The notes: generated by a model not told the origin, from the letters alone. Counted from the stretch's first letter, positions 44,676 through 58,400 are shown. The stretch: 64,000 bases of DNA from Maylandia zebra (GCF_041146795.1 NC_135172.1:44169123-44233122); one strand, 5' to 3'. A program made the numbers and translations.

Positions 44676-46107
44676 GGCTGTAGGAGCGATCGTGGCTCAA
44701 GAGTTGGGACTTCGCCTTGTAATCGGAAGGTTGCCGGTTCGATCCCCGGCTTTGACAGTCTCGGTTGTTGTGTCCTTGGACAAGACACTTCACCCGTTGC
44801 CTACTGGTGGTGGTCAGAGGTGGCGTCAGTATGGGCTGAAATTGTGGTCATAAACATTTTGTACTATCAGGATTTGTATGCGTTAAAAAATTTGTGTGTG
44901 GCCAAAAAACTACATGAGAAACTCTGCACTCCAGTTTTAAGTTACAAGTACGAATTTTGACCCTATTTTTCTTCCTTTCATCTGATTGGTCAATGTCATG
45001 TCAATCACAAATTTAACTATCCAATCAGAGAACAGATGGGTTTGGCTGTCGGAGGGGCGCTTTTTTGAACTCCTTGAAGGGTTTGAAGCTGGAGGATCTC
45101 TATATAAATATCCGATAGCAGCTAGGTCCCCTAACTTTCAGCAGCTGTTGAAAGGATAAAGTTGTGCTATATCAGTGGTTAGAAACACATCATTACTTTA
45201 GGATTAGTTTAACACAAAGTCAGGGCTGACCCGGGACCATTGCTGTGAGTCACAGTGCGCAGCATAAAGGTCCTTTCACATCAGAGCAGGATGTGCTGCT
45301 AATGCTAACTGCTAACTAAAAGCAAAGGATCCAGAATTTGCTGCTGGCTGCTGGGCTCTGTGGGTTTTTGCAGCAGCTCTACCTGCACTAGATGCACCTG
45401 CTCCTTGTCGTTTCTATCTCTGACTTTATGTCCTCTACAAGAGTTTCTGTTTTTTTTGCTGTTTCTTCAAATGTTTAATAAAAACATGTATGCTAATTCA
45501 TAACGAAGAAAGCTTTGTAATGAAGACTGTCATTTCCAAAACACTGCCCGCCCCCCGCGGTCCGCAGCGCTGTTGAAAAGGCTGTGGAAGTCCCTGTATT
45601 AAACACGTAGACCTGTGACACAAAAATCACCAAACTCGGACGACCACAGACTGTTTTCCTTCGTGGTGATGAAGGAAAACGCTGGGTTGGCATGTAAAAG
45701 GGCATTTATTCCCTTCGAGGACCTGCAGTTCAAAAAAAGCGCCCCTCGACAGCCAAACCCATCTGTTCTCTGATTGGATTGTTACATTTGTGATTGACAT
45801 GACATTGACCAATCAGATGAAAGGAAGAAAAATAGGGTCAAAAATCCGTACTTGTAACTTGAAACTTGAGTTTCTCACAGATTTTTTGGCCACACACAAA
45901 TTCTTTTTACACATACAAATCCTGATTTACAAGTACAAAATATTTATGACCACAATTTGAGCCCATATGTCAGTGCGCCTCAGGGTGGCTGTGGCTACAA
46001 TGCAGCTGCCATCACCAGTGTGTGAATGTGTGCGTGACTGAATGTGTAAAGTGCTTTGGGGTCCTTAGGGACTAAGTAAGGCGCTATACAAATACAGACC
46101 ATTTGCC
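44676..46107 (+). mobile_element. tRNA-derived SINE split by a later insertion
   Basis: The 5' part (44676-44829) has box-A-like CGTGGCTCAAGAGTTGGG, box B GGTTCGATCCC at 44736, and GTGTCCTTGGACAAGACACT. The 3' part (45968-46107) reads TGTCAGTGCGCCTCAGGGTG through AAAGTGCTTTGGGGTCCTTA and GGCGCTATACAAATACAGAC. Together they form one SINE; the same 3' part is found complete at 57289-57431. The tRNA-like half is not a functional tRNA gene. Confidence 0.8.
44830..45967. mobile_element. 1.1-kb element with about 270-bp terminal inverted repeats
   Basis: The left arm starts TATGGGCTGAAATTGTGGTC and the right arm is its complement, ending in CACAATTTGAGCCCATA. The arms match through TTTTTGGCCACACAC, ATTGGTCAATGTCATG and GGGTTTGGCTGTCG. 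No transposase frame lies between them. TA at each border is the likely target duplication. It inserted into a SINE, so it is younger than that SINE copy. Confidence 0.8.
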
Positions 46108-49100
46108 ACTTGGTTTCTGCAGACAACATTAAAGTGTCACCTGCTTCCCGACTGACCATCACGTTCCTTTCTGATGGAGTTGTGCGCATGTTTACATTTG
46201 TGCAGACAGAAATCAAAATTACACAACGACACAATTACAGGTTTGTCTGTCCTTAATCTGAAATATGCACATGTATACATATATGAGCCTCTGAGTGTGT
46301 ATAACACTTTCACATGATGATGATGATGATTTAGAACTTCTATGATATTTTGGCGTCTGCAAAATGCACAGACTGTAAGATAAGATCCTGTTTCCAGGAT
46401 TCTTAATGGACGATTATCCTGTGACTTGTCATTGGCCAATGAGCATCCGGTTTCACAGTTAGACCCGCCCCTCCTCGTCCAAGCTCCATTTTTGCAACCA
46501 GCACAGCAACAGCGGGCACGTTTGCCTCGAGGCTTCAAATCTGGATTCATTAAAAAAAAGAGACGTCAAGGCAGCTACGTCCATCTTTGTCTCCGTCTCC
46601 ACCACCAGGGGGCAGACACAAGTACAGCCCGGGCCCAGTTTAATTGTGGCTGATATCCCATCAACAGCACATGCTGCTGATGTTTTTACAGCGAGTGCTT
46701 CTTTACACCCATCTGATGGCTTCGGTTCATTTTGGGCACTCACATTACTTCAAACGCAGGCACAGTGTGTACTTTGAAACATTTATTGTTTGTGTTTTAA
46801 AAAGCAGAGGCCTCGCACACTCTCCTGCCTTCTCTGCTGGTTATTTATTAATGTGACTGTCATATTTATCAGCGTACAGTGAATAAAGATCATTTGCATG
46901 CGTTTTCCATCCAGGATGAAAGATTTCCTCGTGCGTGTCTCAGCGTGGCTGCTCTCCGGTCGCTTCTGTTGATGCACTCAAACATTTTGATTCATTTTCC
47001 TGCAGCTGCCAGAGGCAGATAAATTGAAGCAGCGGGGGGGGGTGGAAACTCTCCACAGGCGGAGGAATGAACTCTGAATGAAACATAAAACCTGAGGTGG
47101 CCTTCCATCTTCTGGTCGAGGGTGTGATTCAGTCGGAGGTTTAACGCTCGGCCTCACTGGAGTGTTTATGTCTGTTTTAAGCTCCTAAAGTCACAAAAAC
47201 CTGAAAACTTTTTAATCTAAACTTAAGACCCACAAGCTTCTTCCTCCAAATGTCAGCTGCATCTTCAGCTCTTCACATCGATGTGTCAGATATGGACGAA
47301 GCTTCGGGGCCTGAAAAGTCAACCTGCACCTTTTATGCTGGCCACCAGAGGGCAGTAACGTGGTTGCAAAGCCTATTTGCTGTTTCCTGATGAGTTTTTG
47401 AGCTCAGTCTTTAGTTTTGGCTCAAATTTAAATCTATGATGATTCTTAGTCAGAAATGTTCTCCGGCCTGTGCTCATTGGTTCAGACCTTCAGGCGTCAC
47501 ACCGGCTTCCTAAACACAGAGACGACCACGGCAAAAATGCTCGCTGTTGCCAAAACTGACATCACAGCTGCACAGGTACATCTCACCCAGTCTAAGCCAC
47601 AGCTGTACCGCCGTGTCAGGCACTCAGAGGGAGGAGCTTAAACAGAGGAAGTTGGCAGAACGATGTCCCGACGGCTGCACGACTTCCTGTGACGAGCACT
47701 CGTTCTCTGCTCACCTGTTTTCACAGGTTAGAGCACCAGAGCAGCATGACATCACATTTGTCTTCCCTCCCCCGCTAACCTGTTGCGTCAGAGGCTTTTA
47801 CAGCGTCTGCAGTTCCTCTGATGGCCACTTGAGGCTCCAAACTTGAGTCAGTCCACTTGTGATGATGTTTCAGTTCCAGGCGTCGAGGTTTCACTTTTAC
47901 AAGCCAGTGTGTGACTATTTGGTCAAGGTTGCTACCTCCATCTTTTATATACAGGCTGTGCTTCCTACAGGCCCTCATACAAACGCTCCACGTGTCGCTG
48001 TTCTTCAGACGGCCTGCACCGTGAGACCAAACAATAAAATACCAAAAGTCGATCCCACCCCGTCACGGCTGACTTACAGCTCCACAATCCCATAAACCCC
48101 TGCAGGCATCTCTGAGGAAATTAACAGCCGACATCACAGAAAGCACTGATGTGCCGACGGCGATCAATAACCCTTCTCTGTTTAGCGACACGACAGACAG
48201 GTGGAGGCAGGAAAACGACTGGAAAAGAATCTACAACAACGCCGCACATGTTTAAATCACTTTTAATAAAAAAATCACAACGTTGACAGAAACAAGAGGA
48301 AGAAGTTCTACTTTAAAACCCAGAAGAATCCTGTTCTGCTCATCTTAAGGGGTCGGGTCTCGTCAGCTTCGTCGCAGAAACAGGTTATCCTAAGGTAAAG
48401 CTTTGAACAGCAGCTGGCAAGGCCCGATGACCATATAAGGACAAGAGCTCTGTGACATCATACAGACCCAAGCGTAGAAAAAAACCCTGTAGTTTGAGCC
48501 AATCCTCCGTTCTGACACCTGTGCAGTTATAACGCATCTGCACGTTTAACCAGCCGGCGGATGGTGACACAGGTGGCTGAAGCGTCACCTGACCTGAGCG
48601 TGTTTGTACTGTTGGAGCCTTTGGAATGACATCATCTGACCAATAATACGGCTGCTGTGAGGTTACTGTACTAACAGAGGCGGAGCTTCACGTTTGGTGA
48701 AACTCTTGGATTTTAATTGGATGTTGTTGATGATCAACTACAACTCGGCTACGACAGAAATAAAACCCGAGGCTTTGCTTTAACAAGGTTTTCATATCCT
48801 GAAGACCCGAGACGAGCCGCCGGCACCGCCGGCGTGAGCCAACCTGTCGGCATGACGACACGAAGCTTTGATCAATAATGTAAAAGCAGCCTGAGGTGAA
48901 ACGCGGCGAAAACACACAGGCTTGAGTCGTCTCAGCGCTCACGTCTAAAACCACACAGGCTCAAACGCCGACTGGCAACCACGGCAACCGCCGGTCGCTA
49001 AGGAGAAGAGTGCTCTCTAAACCCTCGTCAGATGACACCGTGACCTCTGAGACCTGAGGGGGTCAGAGTAAAAATGTGAGGCACGTTTATGAAAAATGAT

Positions 49101-49277
49101 TTTATTTTACAAAATCAGAAGCAGCTCCGTGGCGTTCCTCTTAGAAAATATACTTAAAAAAACAAAAACAAACAGACGCCATTAGGCTCCGCACACCGCC
49201 AGACGACAGAAATCCCCCAAACCGCCAGCCCCGCCCCCCCTCAGTCTCTGTGTCCCGTCTCTGATTGGACGAGGCGA
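46108..49277. other. Intergenic region before snrpb2, no gene recognised
   Basis: Frames of up to 137 codons are present (for example 46137-46550 on the - strand). None shows a domain, splice partner or coding-like composition. AATAAA on the - strand near 49102 (TTTATT on +) may be the snrpb2 poly(A) signal. Confidence 0.45.
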
Positions 49278-52200
49278 CTACTTCTTGGCGTAGGTGATCT
49301 TCATGGCGCAGGTCGCCGTGATCCGGAAGCCCTGCAGCGCGTCCTTGGCCACGCCCGCCTGAGTGTCGCTTTCAAACTCCACGAAGGCGATGTCGTGTTT
49401 CCCGGGCACGAGTCGCACTTCTTTGAAACCCGGAAACCTGCAGGCGAAAAACAAACGTTCAAACATCAGGAGGCTGAGCACGTTCAGATCTCTGACGTAT
49501 GGAAACTCTGCTGGATGTGACCACAAACGTTTGAAATATGGACTTAATAAATACAATGTTACAACTTTAAACCTTTGATGTTTTCAGCTGAGCATAAATG
49601 ATCAGATTTGTAAATCACTGCATTTAGCTTTTGTTCACATTTGTTTGAAGTCTTAAATCAGGCAGCTTGGCAGCCTCGTGGATGGAGCTGTGTGTGTGGA
49701 GCAGCAGGTGTGTGGGTGGAGCAGCAGGTGTGTGGGTGGAGCAGCAGGTGTGTGGGTGGAGCAGCAGGTGTGTGTGTGTGGCAGGACCACAGTGAGCTGT
49801 GCAGCACTCACTGGTTGAAGAGCATGGACAGCATCATCTCGTTGGTCTCCTCGGGGAGGTTATTGAGGAACAGGATGTAGTTCGGAGGGTTGTCTGGAAC
49901 CTGCGAAGAGAACGAGAGCCGTATCAGCGCCTGGTCGCAGCACGCCGTTAACAGCGAGTCACTCATAACTCTGACGTATCCCACGGGTGAGCCAGAGACG
50001 GGAAACAGGAGGAGACCCGGGCCAGCGTGGGATTTATGTTCACTGCTTTCACTTTTCTATAAATTTTAACAGAAATTTTTAATTTTCTAAAAGTTATCGA
50101 GTTATTTTCCTGCTGTTAAAGCAGCAGCCGTTAGATTGCAACACACTGCTGTGGCCAGCAGGTGGCGTCGATCCACTGTTTGCAGCCACGTTAAAACAAT
50201 GACAACAGAACGCAGGCTGTAGGCGGTGGGGATCAAACCACCGACGGCCCACAGCCTCCCACTGAGCCACGGCAAACCCAGAGGGCGCCATCACTCAACT
50301 TTGTTTCCTTATCAGGAAAAGGAGGTTTTTTCCGGCTCCTGTGGAATAACAGGACAGGCAAAGGCATGACAACGCTCAGGTAAAACTTACCTGCACCGCA
50401 GGTGTGAGCGCAGGAGGGGCCAATCCCTGCAAACAAGAAAGAAGACAGAGGCGTTAAACACGTTCAAAGGTTTCATCTCCAGAGGAATGGCGAACAGAGC
50501 AGAGTCAGAAATGAATACAGCGCCGGGAAAACCGGGAACAGCGAGAGGAGAAGTGAGCGCCGAGTGGTTCACAGACTTAGTTAAACGACAGAATAAAGGA
50601 GCAGAGCGCACCAGCCATCCTGGTTTAAGGCTCATTTACGTCCGCCGCCCGGCCCCGCTGCTGCCATTTCCTGTCGGAAACCCTGTTAGAGCGGCTGATG
50701 AAGAGGAGTCTGGCTGCTTCCACGTGCAGCGGCTGCCGATTTAGCCTGAAATGAGGCGGCTGATTTATATTCACAGTCCAATAAAGACGACTACGAAGCA
50801 GCAGCTGGAGCGCTGCGACGGTCTCACGTAAAGACACGAAGTGCAGCTTCAACATCATCGCAGATGCTGGGAGACAGCTGCAGGAGCGCGAGCACGCATC
50901 CACTACAGCCCGGCCCCCCGCGACCAGCCCGGCCCAAACGAGCACTAATTTATTTACAAATACATTCACATGTGATCATACCCGGTATTACATGAAGGGT
51001 TTCTGTACACAGGCCCCGCCCACACACCCTCCTTCATGGTCCTCTCATTGTGGGAGGGCGACGCCATGTCTAACCATAAACAGCTACCCGTTAACGTTGG
51101 CCGGGTTGCCACATAACGATGACTAAAACGTTAAACGCACTTTTTCAAAATCTTTAAAAAAAATAAATCAATCTTTGAAAAACGTCAAACGTAAAAAGAA
51201 ACGGCGCCCCCGGTGGTAAAGGAGGGAACCGTCGCTCTGATCCACCAGACGAGAGATTTCTGCCATCGCTGGAAATGTCTTCCAACACAAACCGACTGAC
51301 CAATCACAGCAGCCGTGGGCGAACAGCTCACTTGGGCTGTCAGGGGAAATCGCTGTTTTTGTGAATGGAGTCTGGTGAACAGTAACTTCCTGTCTCACAG
51401 CAGGAACGAGGTGAAATGTACAGGTTTGATGAAGCAGTGAGGGGAGACATTTTATTGGCTCGCTCACCGCCGCCGGTTTCTTTGTGGCGTTAGCCGCCAG
51501 CTCCTGAGCCTTCTTCTTCTCCTTCTTCTTCTTCTCCTTGTCGCCATATGATCCTTTGACCTTGGCGATGACCTCAGAGTCGGTCTTGGCGTACTGTATC
51601 CTCTGGAAAAAAACAAAAGGGTTAAAGACGCAGCTGCTCAGAGGGAGGAAGTCAGCGATGACCACGACGAAGGTGGCATTCCAGCCTACCATGGGCTTGT
51701 TGTAGAAGGGGAAGCCCTGCAGCTGCCTCAGGGCATTGGTGGCAGCGGCGAGCTCTTTGAAGATGACGAAGGCCTGTCCCCTCATCTTCATTGTCTTCAT
51801 GGCCACGATGTCGATGACCTGCCCGAACTGGGAGAAGAGTGCGTAGAGCGAGCGCTTCAGCTCTGCGGGAGGAAGATGAGACGAGTTCAAACACCCTCAC
51901 AAACATCTCGACGTTCATCCCGGAGTCTTTTTATTTTTTTTATTATAAGGAGGGTCAAAGGTCACAGGCAGCTGGTACTCCATCCTTGGTGATTATCAGT
52001 TAATTAAACTTTAAAGTCTTAAAGAAATGATTCATGGATGAAGCTTCAAGAGAAGAATCAGTTCGAGCTGCATTCACATCAGAAATAACTCAGAGGAAGA
52101 TTATTACTGCAAAATCTAAACGTTTGTATCAGTAAAACTTTAACTGTGGAGCATTTGTTTGATTTATTTATCTTAAAAATGACTGAACTGAGAAAGTAGG

Positions 52201-52531
52201 GCTCGGAGTCTGGAGCCACATCTGAGCAAGAACTTTATAAAGTTTACATGATTCCAACGTGTTGCTAATCAGAAGATTTCATTCTTAATTATCAGTACGG
52301 CCACTTCTGAACCAAATAAAAAAGAAATAAGAAGAAAACTGAAAAATGAGGAATTCATTTGACAGTTTTTGTCAAAACCTTTATGATTAAAACATGTTTT
52401 GGAACAAAGTTCAGAGTGAAGCCTGCAGAAAAAAAGGCTCCTCGTTTCCTGCAAGAAATTCAGCAGTACATACATAATGTTTGTTTTTGTTATTCCTGCG
52501 ATTGTTCTATTTCTCTGCACTCAAATAGCGT

Positions 52532-52597
<66 letters not shown>

Positions 52598-53775
52598 ACT
52601 GAACTGTAGTATGGATGTGTTGAGATGCGTTTACGGTCATTTTATGTGATGTGGACTTTTCTCTCTGAATGCCACAGAGACGATGACTTATCCCGACCCC
52701 GGCACTACAAAGCTACTACTAAGGTATTCTCCCTGATTTCCCCTGATGGGGACGCTGCTGGCAGCATCTGACCAATCACAGTTACTGATAAGTGTACTGG
52801 CAGCAGATAAGATGGCATTTCAATGAAAGGTGAAACTACACATAATAAAGACTGAAAGTAGAAAAGAGTGACGATATTGTTAAAGTTTAATAAATAGAAA
52901 GAAGGACTTTGAGGCAGTCTAAAAGAATCAAGGGTTAGCTGTAAAGATGTGATTATAAAGGCAAAGTGGGCCGTAGCTACTCTGTCCTGTCTAACAACAT
53001 CCACTGTTTTAAAAAGGCCCAAAACATCATAACAGACACCTCACATCCTGGCCACTCCCTGTTCGAACTGTTGCCCTCAGGCAGACAGTACAGGGCAATC
53101 AGCGCAAGGACTAATAGACTCAAACACAGCTGTTATCCAACTGCAATAACACATCTGAATACTACAAAAAAATGTCCATCACGCCACTCTTGTGTTAATC
53201 TATGCACGGTCTGAAGCATGTGTGTGGGAATGTATGTGAATGTTTTACTGTTACGTCTTATCAGTATTTTAAGTATTCTATTTTATTTATTGAATTTTAT
53301 TGTTTTATTTATATTTTGATATTGCTAGGGATGATGCAATGATCGGGGACCATTCTTAATTTCGTTGTTCTTGTGACAATGACAATAAAGTTTCTGATTC
53401 TGATTCTAAGCCCCTGAGGCAACTGTTGCTGAAACTGTTGGAAAGAAAGCCGGTAAAACGCCGACTGTGTGAGCTAACAGTTAAATCAATACCACAGCTC
53501 TCTCATTAAAACACGGAGCAGTCTGATGGATTATAATCAGTGTTTCATTAAGTTAATGCTTAGTTTTTATTCTTCCAGCCTTTGCGGTGTTTGATGTGTC
53601 TGATTGTTAAAATTAGATAATAATCAGCATTGTGATCGTCAGCACAGCAGTTTTAATGCCGATTCCAGCAGAAACTCGCTGCTGTTAGCCATGCAGAGGA
53701 ACAGCACCCACCTTCCTTCTTGATTTTATCGTTGATGTTGTTGATGTAGATGGTGTGGTTCGGTCTGATGTCCAT
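49278..53775 (-). CDS. snrpb2: U2 small nuclear ribonucleoprotein B''
   Basis: Six coding exons: 53712-53775, 51690-51862, 51468-51602, 50391-50426, 49812-49900 and 49278-49437. They total 657 bp, or 218 residues (human 225). RRM1 (about residues 7-86) has RNP2 TIYINNIN and RNP1 RGQAFVIF, preceded by [17 protein letters not shown] Lys-rich linker follows ([10 protein letters not shown], then a Pro/Ala stretch). RRM2 (about 142-218) has [12 protein letters not shown] and HDIAFVEF and ends AMKITYAKK. The protein binds U2 snRNA stem-loop IV with U2A' in the nucleus and is a core spliceosome part. The 36-bp exon 50391-50426 ([12 protein letters not shown]) is small but in frame. The gene is head to head with kif16b, as in human. 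Confidence 0.97.
49691..49790. repeat. 20-bp minisatellite in a snrpb2 intron
   Basis: Four to five copies of GTGTGTGGGTGGAGCAGCAG lie about 20 bp beyond the donor of the 49812-49900 exon, on the intron side. Confidence 0.9.
52532..52593. repeat. (CA)n microsatellite, about 31 units
   Basis: An uninterrupted CA run in the large first coding intron of snrpb2. Confidence 0.97.
52965..53407 (+). mobile_element. 3' end of a non-LTR retrotransposon
   Basis: The frame reads [18 protein letters not shown], then [20 protein letters not shown], the typical C-terminal tail of CR1-type LINE ORF2. The 3' end is CAATAAAGTTTCTGATTCTG with a TTCTGA repeat tail. It lies in a snrpb2 intron on the opposite strand. 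Confidence 0.7.
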
Positions 53776-54346
53776 GGTGGAGTCTGAGGAGACAACAGGA
53801 GAGCAGCTTCAGCTTCTTCAGTGTTCAACTCCACCTTTAAACCTCGTTTACCCGTTTAATACTTGCTAATGTCTCGGTAAACTCACACAACCAGAGCAGC
53901 AACAAATCGTTTACGTTACACTTTAAAACTCGCTGTTTGAGGAGATCTGGCTAAATCAAAAGCTTCAGCTTGAATTCATTCAAAGCTTCCCAGAAACCTC
54001 TCTCACTCGGCTAATGTTAGCATGTGTTAGCTTAGCCCAGCTAGCCTTTAAACTAAATGTTTTTTTCTGGCGTCGCTTGAACGTCAAAAGTCGCCTCTAC
54101 AGATTTAACCTCCGCCCAGCAGCTCCTCCGTTTAACCGCGGTCAGAGGAGCCTCGGATAAACGTTTTTAACATAAATATAGAGCTCACCTCCTCTGGGCT
54201 CACACCGCTCATGTAGTTTCCGGAAACACTTCGCTGTGGCGCCGGCTGAAGCTTTCACGACCTCTGCCCTCCGCCGCCACCAGCAGGCCAGGAGGAGAAC
54301 TGCAGCTACCTGTGAGCTTATTACAACTCATTAAATCTAAACTAAA

Positions 54347-54760
54347 ATCGGAATCAGAATACTTTATTAATCCCCAAGTAAATTATGTGGGTCACAGTTG
54401 CTCCAAGACAGTAACAGTAAATGTATTTAAATAATACAACATGTTACGGAGTTTACAAATTTAAGAAATAGCACTAATATGTGTTGTTCAGTGGTGTTTT
54501 TGGTAATCTCAGTCTCTCACTGAATGTGCTCCTGTGACTGGCCAACATGTCATGGAGTAGGTGGGAGGTGTTATCCAGCATTGTCTTTATCTTAAACAAT
54601 CTCTGCCTCTCAGACACCACCCTAAGGGAGTCCAGCTCCATCCCCACAACATTAATGGCCTTGTTGATCAGTTTATTGAGTCTGTTGGCATCAGTGACCC
54701 TCAGCAGTGACCTGGCTGTCAGTGACAGCAAAAGCTCAGACATGCAAGTGCTCACTGAAA
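54347..54760 (-). mobile_element. 3' end of a Rex1-like LINE between snrpb2 and kif16b
   Basis: The - frame contains NRLNKLINKAINVVGMELDS and LLHDMLASHRSTFSERLRLP, parallel to the RT C-terminus at 44080-44240. The + strand begins ATCGGAATCAGAAT followed by ACTTTATTAATCCCC, the complement of an AATAAAGT plus ATTCTG-type tail. Confidence 0.7.
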
Positions 54761-55495
54761 TAAAATGTTAGAAACTAAAAAACAAAACAAAACAGCCCTT
54801 AGAGGTTTCTGCACAGGCCAAACTATTCCATCTTCCAATACAGTACTTATTTTCAGTTAGATTAAAAAAAACAATGCTAAAAAAAAAAACTGAAGTTTTC
54901 TTAATTTTGCATTTTTCAAACTTTTTTTTAACTTGTTTTCATGATTTTTCGCCAGTCTTCATCTGTTTAGGTAAATATATGTGTGATTAATTTCAGTCAC
55001 TTAAAAACCTGTCAGGTATTATTATTATTAATCATTAATCATATTATTAATTTTGCTTTCTGTATACTTATTTTTTCATATAAAACCTCAAATGTGTGTT
55101 TTTGTTTACCCCCAGTTATTAAAAGATGTACATTAAAATCTCTCGCGTCCTGTATTTCTTCATACAGATCATTTCCCGTCCTTCCGGAGGTGTGTCCCTT
55201 CCTGGCTTCCATACATCCCGATGTTTTTACCACCTGATGCCGGCTAGCAGGCTAGCAGCTAGCAGCGACCGCAGGTCTGAGGCAGCGGGACAGCGACTCG
55301 GTGTCAGCGGACTCTGATAGCATCCACTCGCTCCCGAGACCCCCTCCCCCCCACCCGGTCTCCATCTGTGCCCTTTGGACCATTCTCCGCACTCCGCTTT
55401 TATCTGTACGACTTTTGCCCCGTTTATCCGCTCGCCTGTTAGCGGCCATAAAGCGGCTCCTCTCCGCGGAGCGGCGGACAGCAGCGGGATGAGCC
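54761..55495. promoter_or_regulatory. kif16b upstream region and 5' UTR
   Basis: AT-rich to about 55140, then increasingly GC-rich up to the ATG. It probably holds the kif16b promoter and 5' UTR. No specific site can be claimed. Confidence 0.4.
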
Positions 55496-58400
55496 ATGGC
55501 GTCGGTCCGGGTGGCTGTGCGGGTCCGGCCCATGAACAGGCGGTGAGTGACTTTAAGCTTATCACGGCTCATGTTCACGATTTAAAGGCTGGCTGACGTC
55601 ATCGCCTCAGCCGTGTGTACCTGAGAGCCTGTGCGGGCTCACCTGGAGGAGTCTGCAGGGATGAGGCCCCAGGTTCACCCTACAGCACAGCCGTCTCTGA
55701 AGTCAGGGTTAAAATGTGGGCTGGTTTCATTTGATTGTGTTTTATTCCCGTCTGAGTATCAGGAGGTTTTTGATGTTTGAGTCTCAGTTTGGTTTATTAC
55801 GATCACTGAAGCCTCCTCAGGATGTCAGTCTTTGTCTTTGTTTGTTGTCCCAGCTGGTTTTATTCTCATTTGGTGGACATGATAACCTTGATCCTGACTC
55901 TTTGTGTTATTAGTCAGAGTTATTCTGATTGTAGGGGTTATGGGCAGACCCTCCTGCAGGTTTGTGCTGACAGGTTTGATCAAACAGAGGTTTCCTCTGT
56001 GTTTTTATATTTTAGGTCAGCGTTGCTTTACTTCTTTCCTAAAGTAGAGATATTTTTATTTAGTTCCCACAGCAGCTTGGTTCATGTCTGTTGGCTGTTA
56101 GTCGTACTGTGACCGTGACCCGTCTGCTGACATTTTATTTTTGCCTCATTCAGATTCAATAACCCGGATATCGACTCTCTGGCAGCCTGTCGCTGTTCCA
56201 GCTTCATATTTTAAGTCTGCGGCTTTGCATGATTTTTGTGTGGGGCTGAAGGGTGCAGCAGGGCGGGGTGAGAAAAATCCACACCTGTCAGAGTGCTCAT
56301 TGAAAGATTACAAAGACACACAGGTCCTCTCTAATGTACGGAGGCCCAGAGGCGCCAAACTGACTGTCCTTTGTTGGAATATTCTCACGCATCCTTTCAG
56401 ACTCTGCAGAGTCGTTTAGAAACAGGAAGTGATGTCATCAGTCTCCAGAGAATTTGTCATTCAAAACAAAAACCTCCACCTTCACTGGGAACTGAAGTGT
56501 TGTGTGTCATACACCTCCAGGCATAAATGTTGTGTTAGTGACGGTGAAACTGAGAGGTCCGTGCGCTGTGTGTGTGTGTGGATATAAAATCAGCTTTAAA
56601 CTCGTCATTTGTGGTTTTGCTGACGGGCGTCTGAGAAACCTCACATCACACACAAACACACACAAATGTGTGAACCTGGACTGTGTGCTGGTGTCTCTGA
56701 CCTCATGACCAGGTACACATTATTAACGTGTTTACCTGAATCCGTCCAATGGAAACATTTGGTGGATGTGACACGTTCACTCTGACCAGCCTGCTCCACC
56801 TGTCTGAGGGCAGCAGGGTGAACGTGTGGAAGCCTGGTTCTGTAGTGCAGGTTTCCAGGTGTTTATGAAAGGACGACCTTGACGTTAATGTCGGGGCTGC
56901 TCGGGGGCCCGCAGCAGGTTACGGCCCTGCAGCTCGCCCTGTTTATTTCACTGCTTCAGCTCCAGGCTGGAAGCTTTAACTCCGAGTTTAAGCCAATAAT
57001 CAGCTTTCTGATCTAAGTATTTATTCATGTTCGCAGCGCCGAGTGTGGTTCCTGCTGCTGGATCTGTGTGCTGTCAGTCTGAGATTACAGCAGAAATGAG
57101 AGATTATTGTTTCAATCTGCTAAGAATGAAGCAACATCCTGAACTTCTTACTAATGTGAGCATTTCAAAATAAAATCTGAGTAAGATGAGAATGACATCA
57201 GTGTGAGAGCACAAGGTGCACGGAGCGTTCACACAGAGGAAGCCTGAGAAAAAGATTCATCCGTGTGAAGTAACCACGGCGCAGGTTAAATGGTAAATGG
57301 TCTGTATTTATATAGCGCTTTACTCGTCCCTAAGGACCCCAAAGCACTTTACATATCCAGTCATCCACACATCCACACACTGGTGATGGCAGCTACATTG
57401 TAGCCACAGCCACCTTGGGGCGCACTGACAGAGTTAATAACACGTTTCACAGTCCCATGATCCACTGACCTTTGACCCTTTTGTCTTTTTAGCTCCGGTC
57501 TGGTGTGTTTGTGTTAACTCGATCTCCGGTCATGTGACTGCTTCAGTGTGAGAGTAAACAGAGTTACACAACCTGCAGAGATAAAACACACCTGAGTGAG
57601 AAAACATCAGGAAGTCGCAGCGTGTGTGTGTCTGTGGGAGTGTGACACTGTGTGCGTGCGCGCGCGCGCGTGCGCGTGCGTGCGCGCGTGTGCGCGCGTG
57701 TGCGTGCGTGTGTGTGCGCGTGTGTGCGTGCGTGTGTGTGCGTGCGCGCGTGTGCGTGCGTGCGTGTGTGTGTGTGCGTGTGTGAGACACTGTGTGTGGT
57801 GTTTATCCACAGAGAAGCTTCTGTGGTCGTATCAGCAAAAAAACAGCACAGAAAAAAATTTTAATATTTACATATTCAAATTTATTTAAACAAACAAGCC
57901 CCTCCTCCTCTGTTGTTGTTGTTGTTGTGGGCAAACGGCAGATTTTAAAGTGTTTCTAAGCGTTTCTTAGATTATCGGTTCAGTTTCTTCTTTTATATGA
58001 GTTCAGACGCTGCGTGCTCAGCGCTGCTCTGTGAGGCGTGCAGCAGGTGCAGCAGGTGCAGCAGGTGCAGCAGGATAGCAGTGGAGGGTGTACGAGGCTG
58101 ACCTGGAGGAGATGATTTCATATACGAGTCTCTACGTCTGGTTTTCACTGACAGCCTGTTTATCATCTGTGTAACTATGGTAACAAACATCTGACAGCGT
58201 TGCCGTTGGCAGCGTTCTACCTGAAGGTAAAGGGTCGTCCTGTTCGCTCTGTGAAGCTTCGTGGTGTTTTTCAGGGAGAAGGATCTGATGGCAAAGTGCA
58301 TCATCGAGATGGAAGGAACCAAAACCTCCATCACCAACCTGAAGGTAACGCTCTCATTTGTCAGAATATCAGGAAAACGGGCTCACCGCTCTGTTTGTAA

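Noticed and set aside
44676-44760. tRNA gene (box A and GGTTCGATCCC)
   Set aside because: It is the head of a SINE. The acceptor stem does not close and SINE body sequence follows directly.
46137-46743. Overlapping - strand frames of 94 and 137 codons
   Set aside because: They overlap in different frames, have mixed composition and no domain, and lie beside SINE sequence. Chance frames are more likely.
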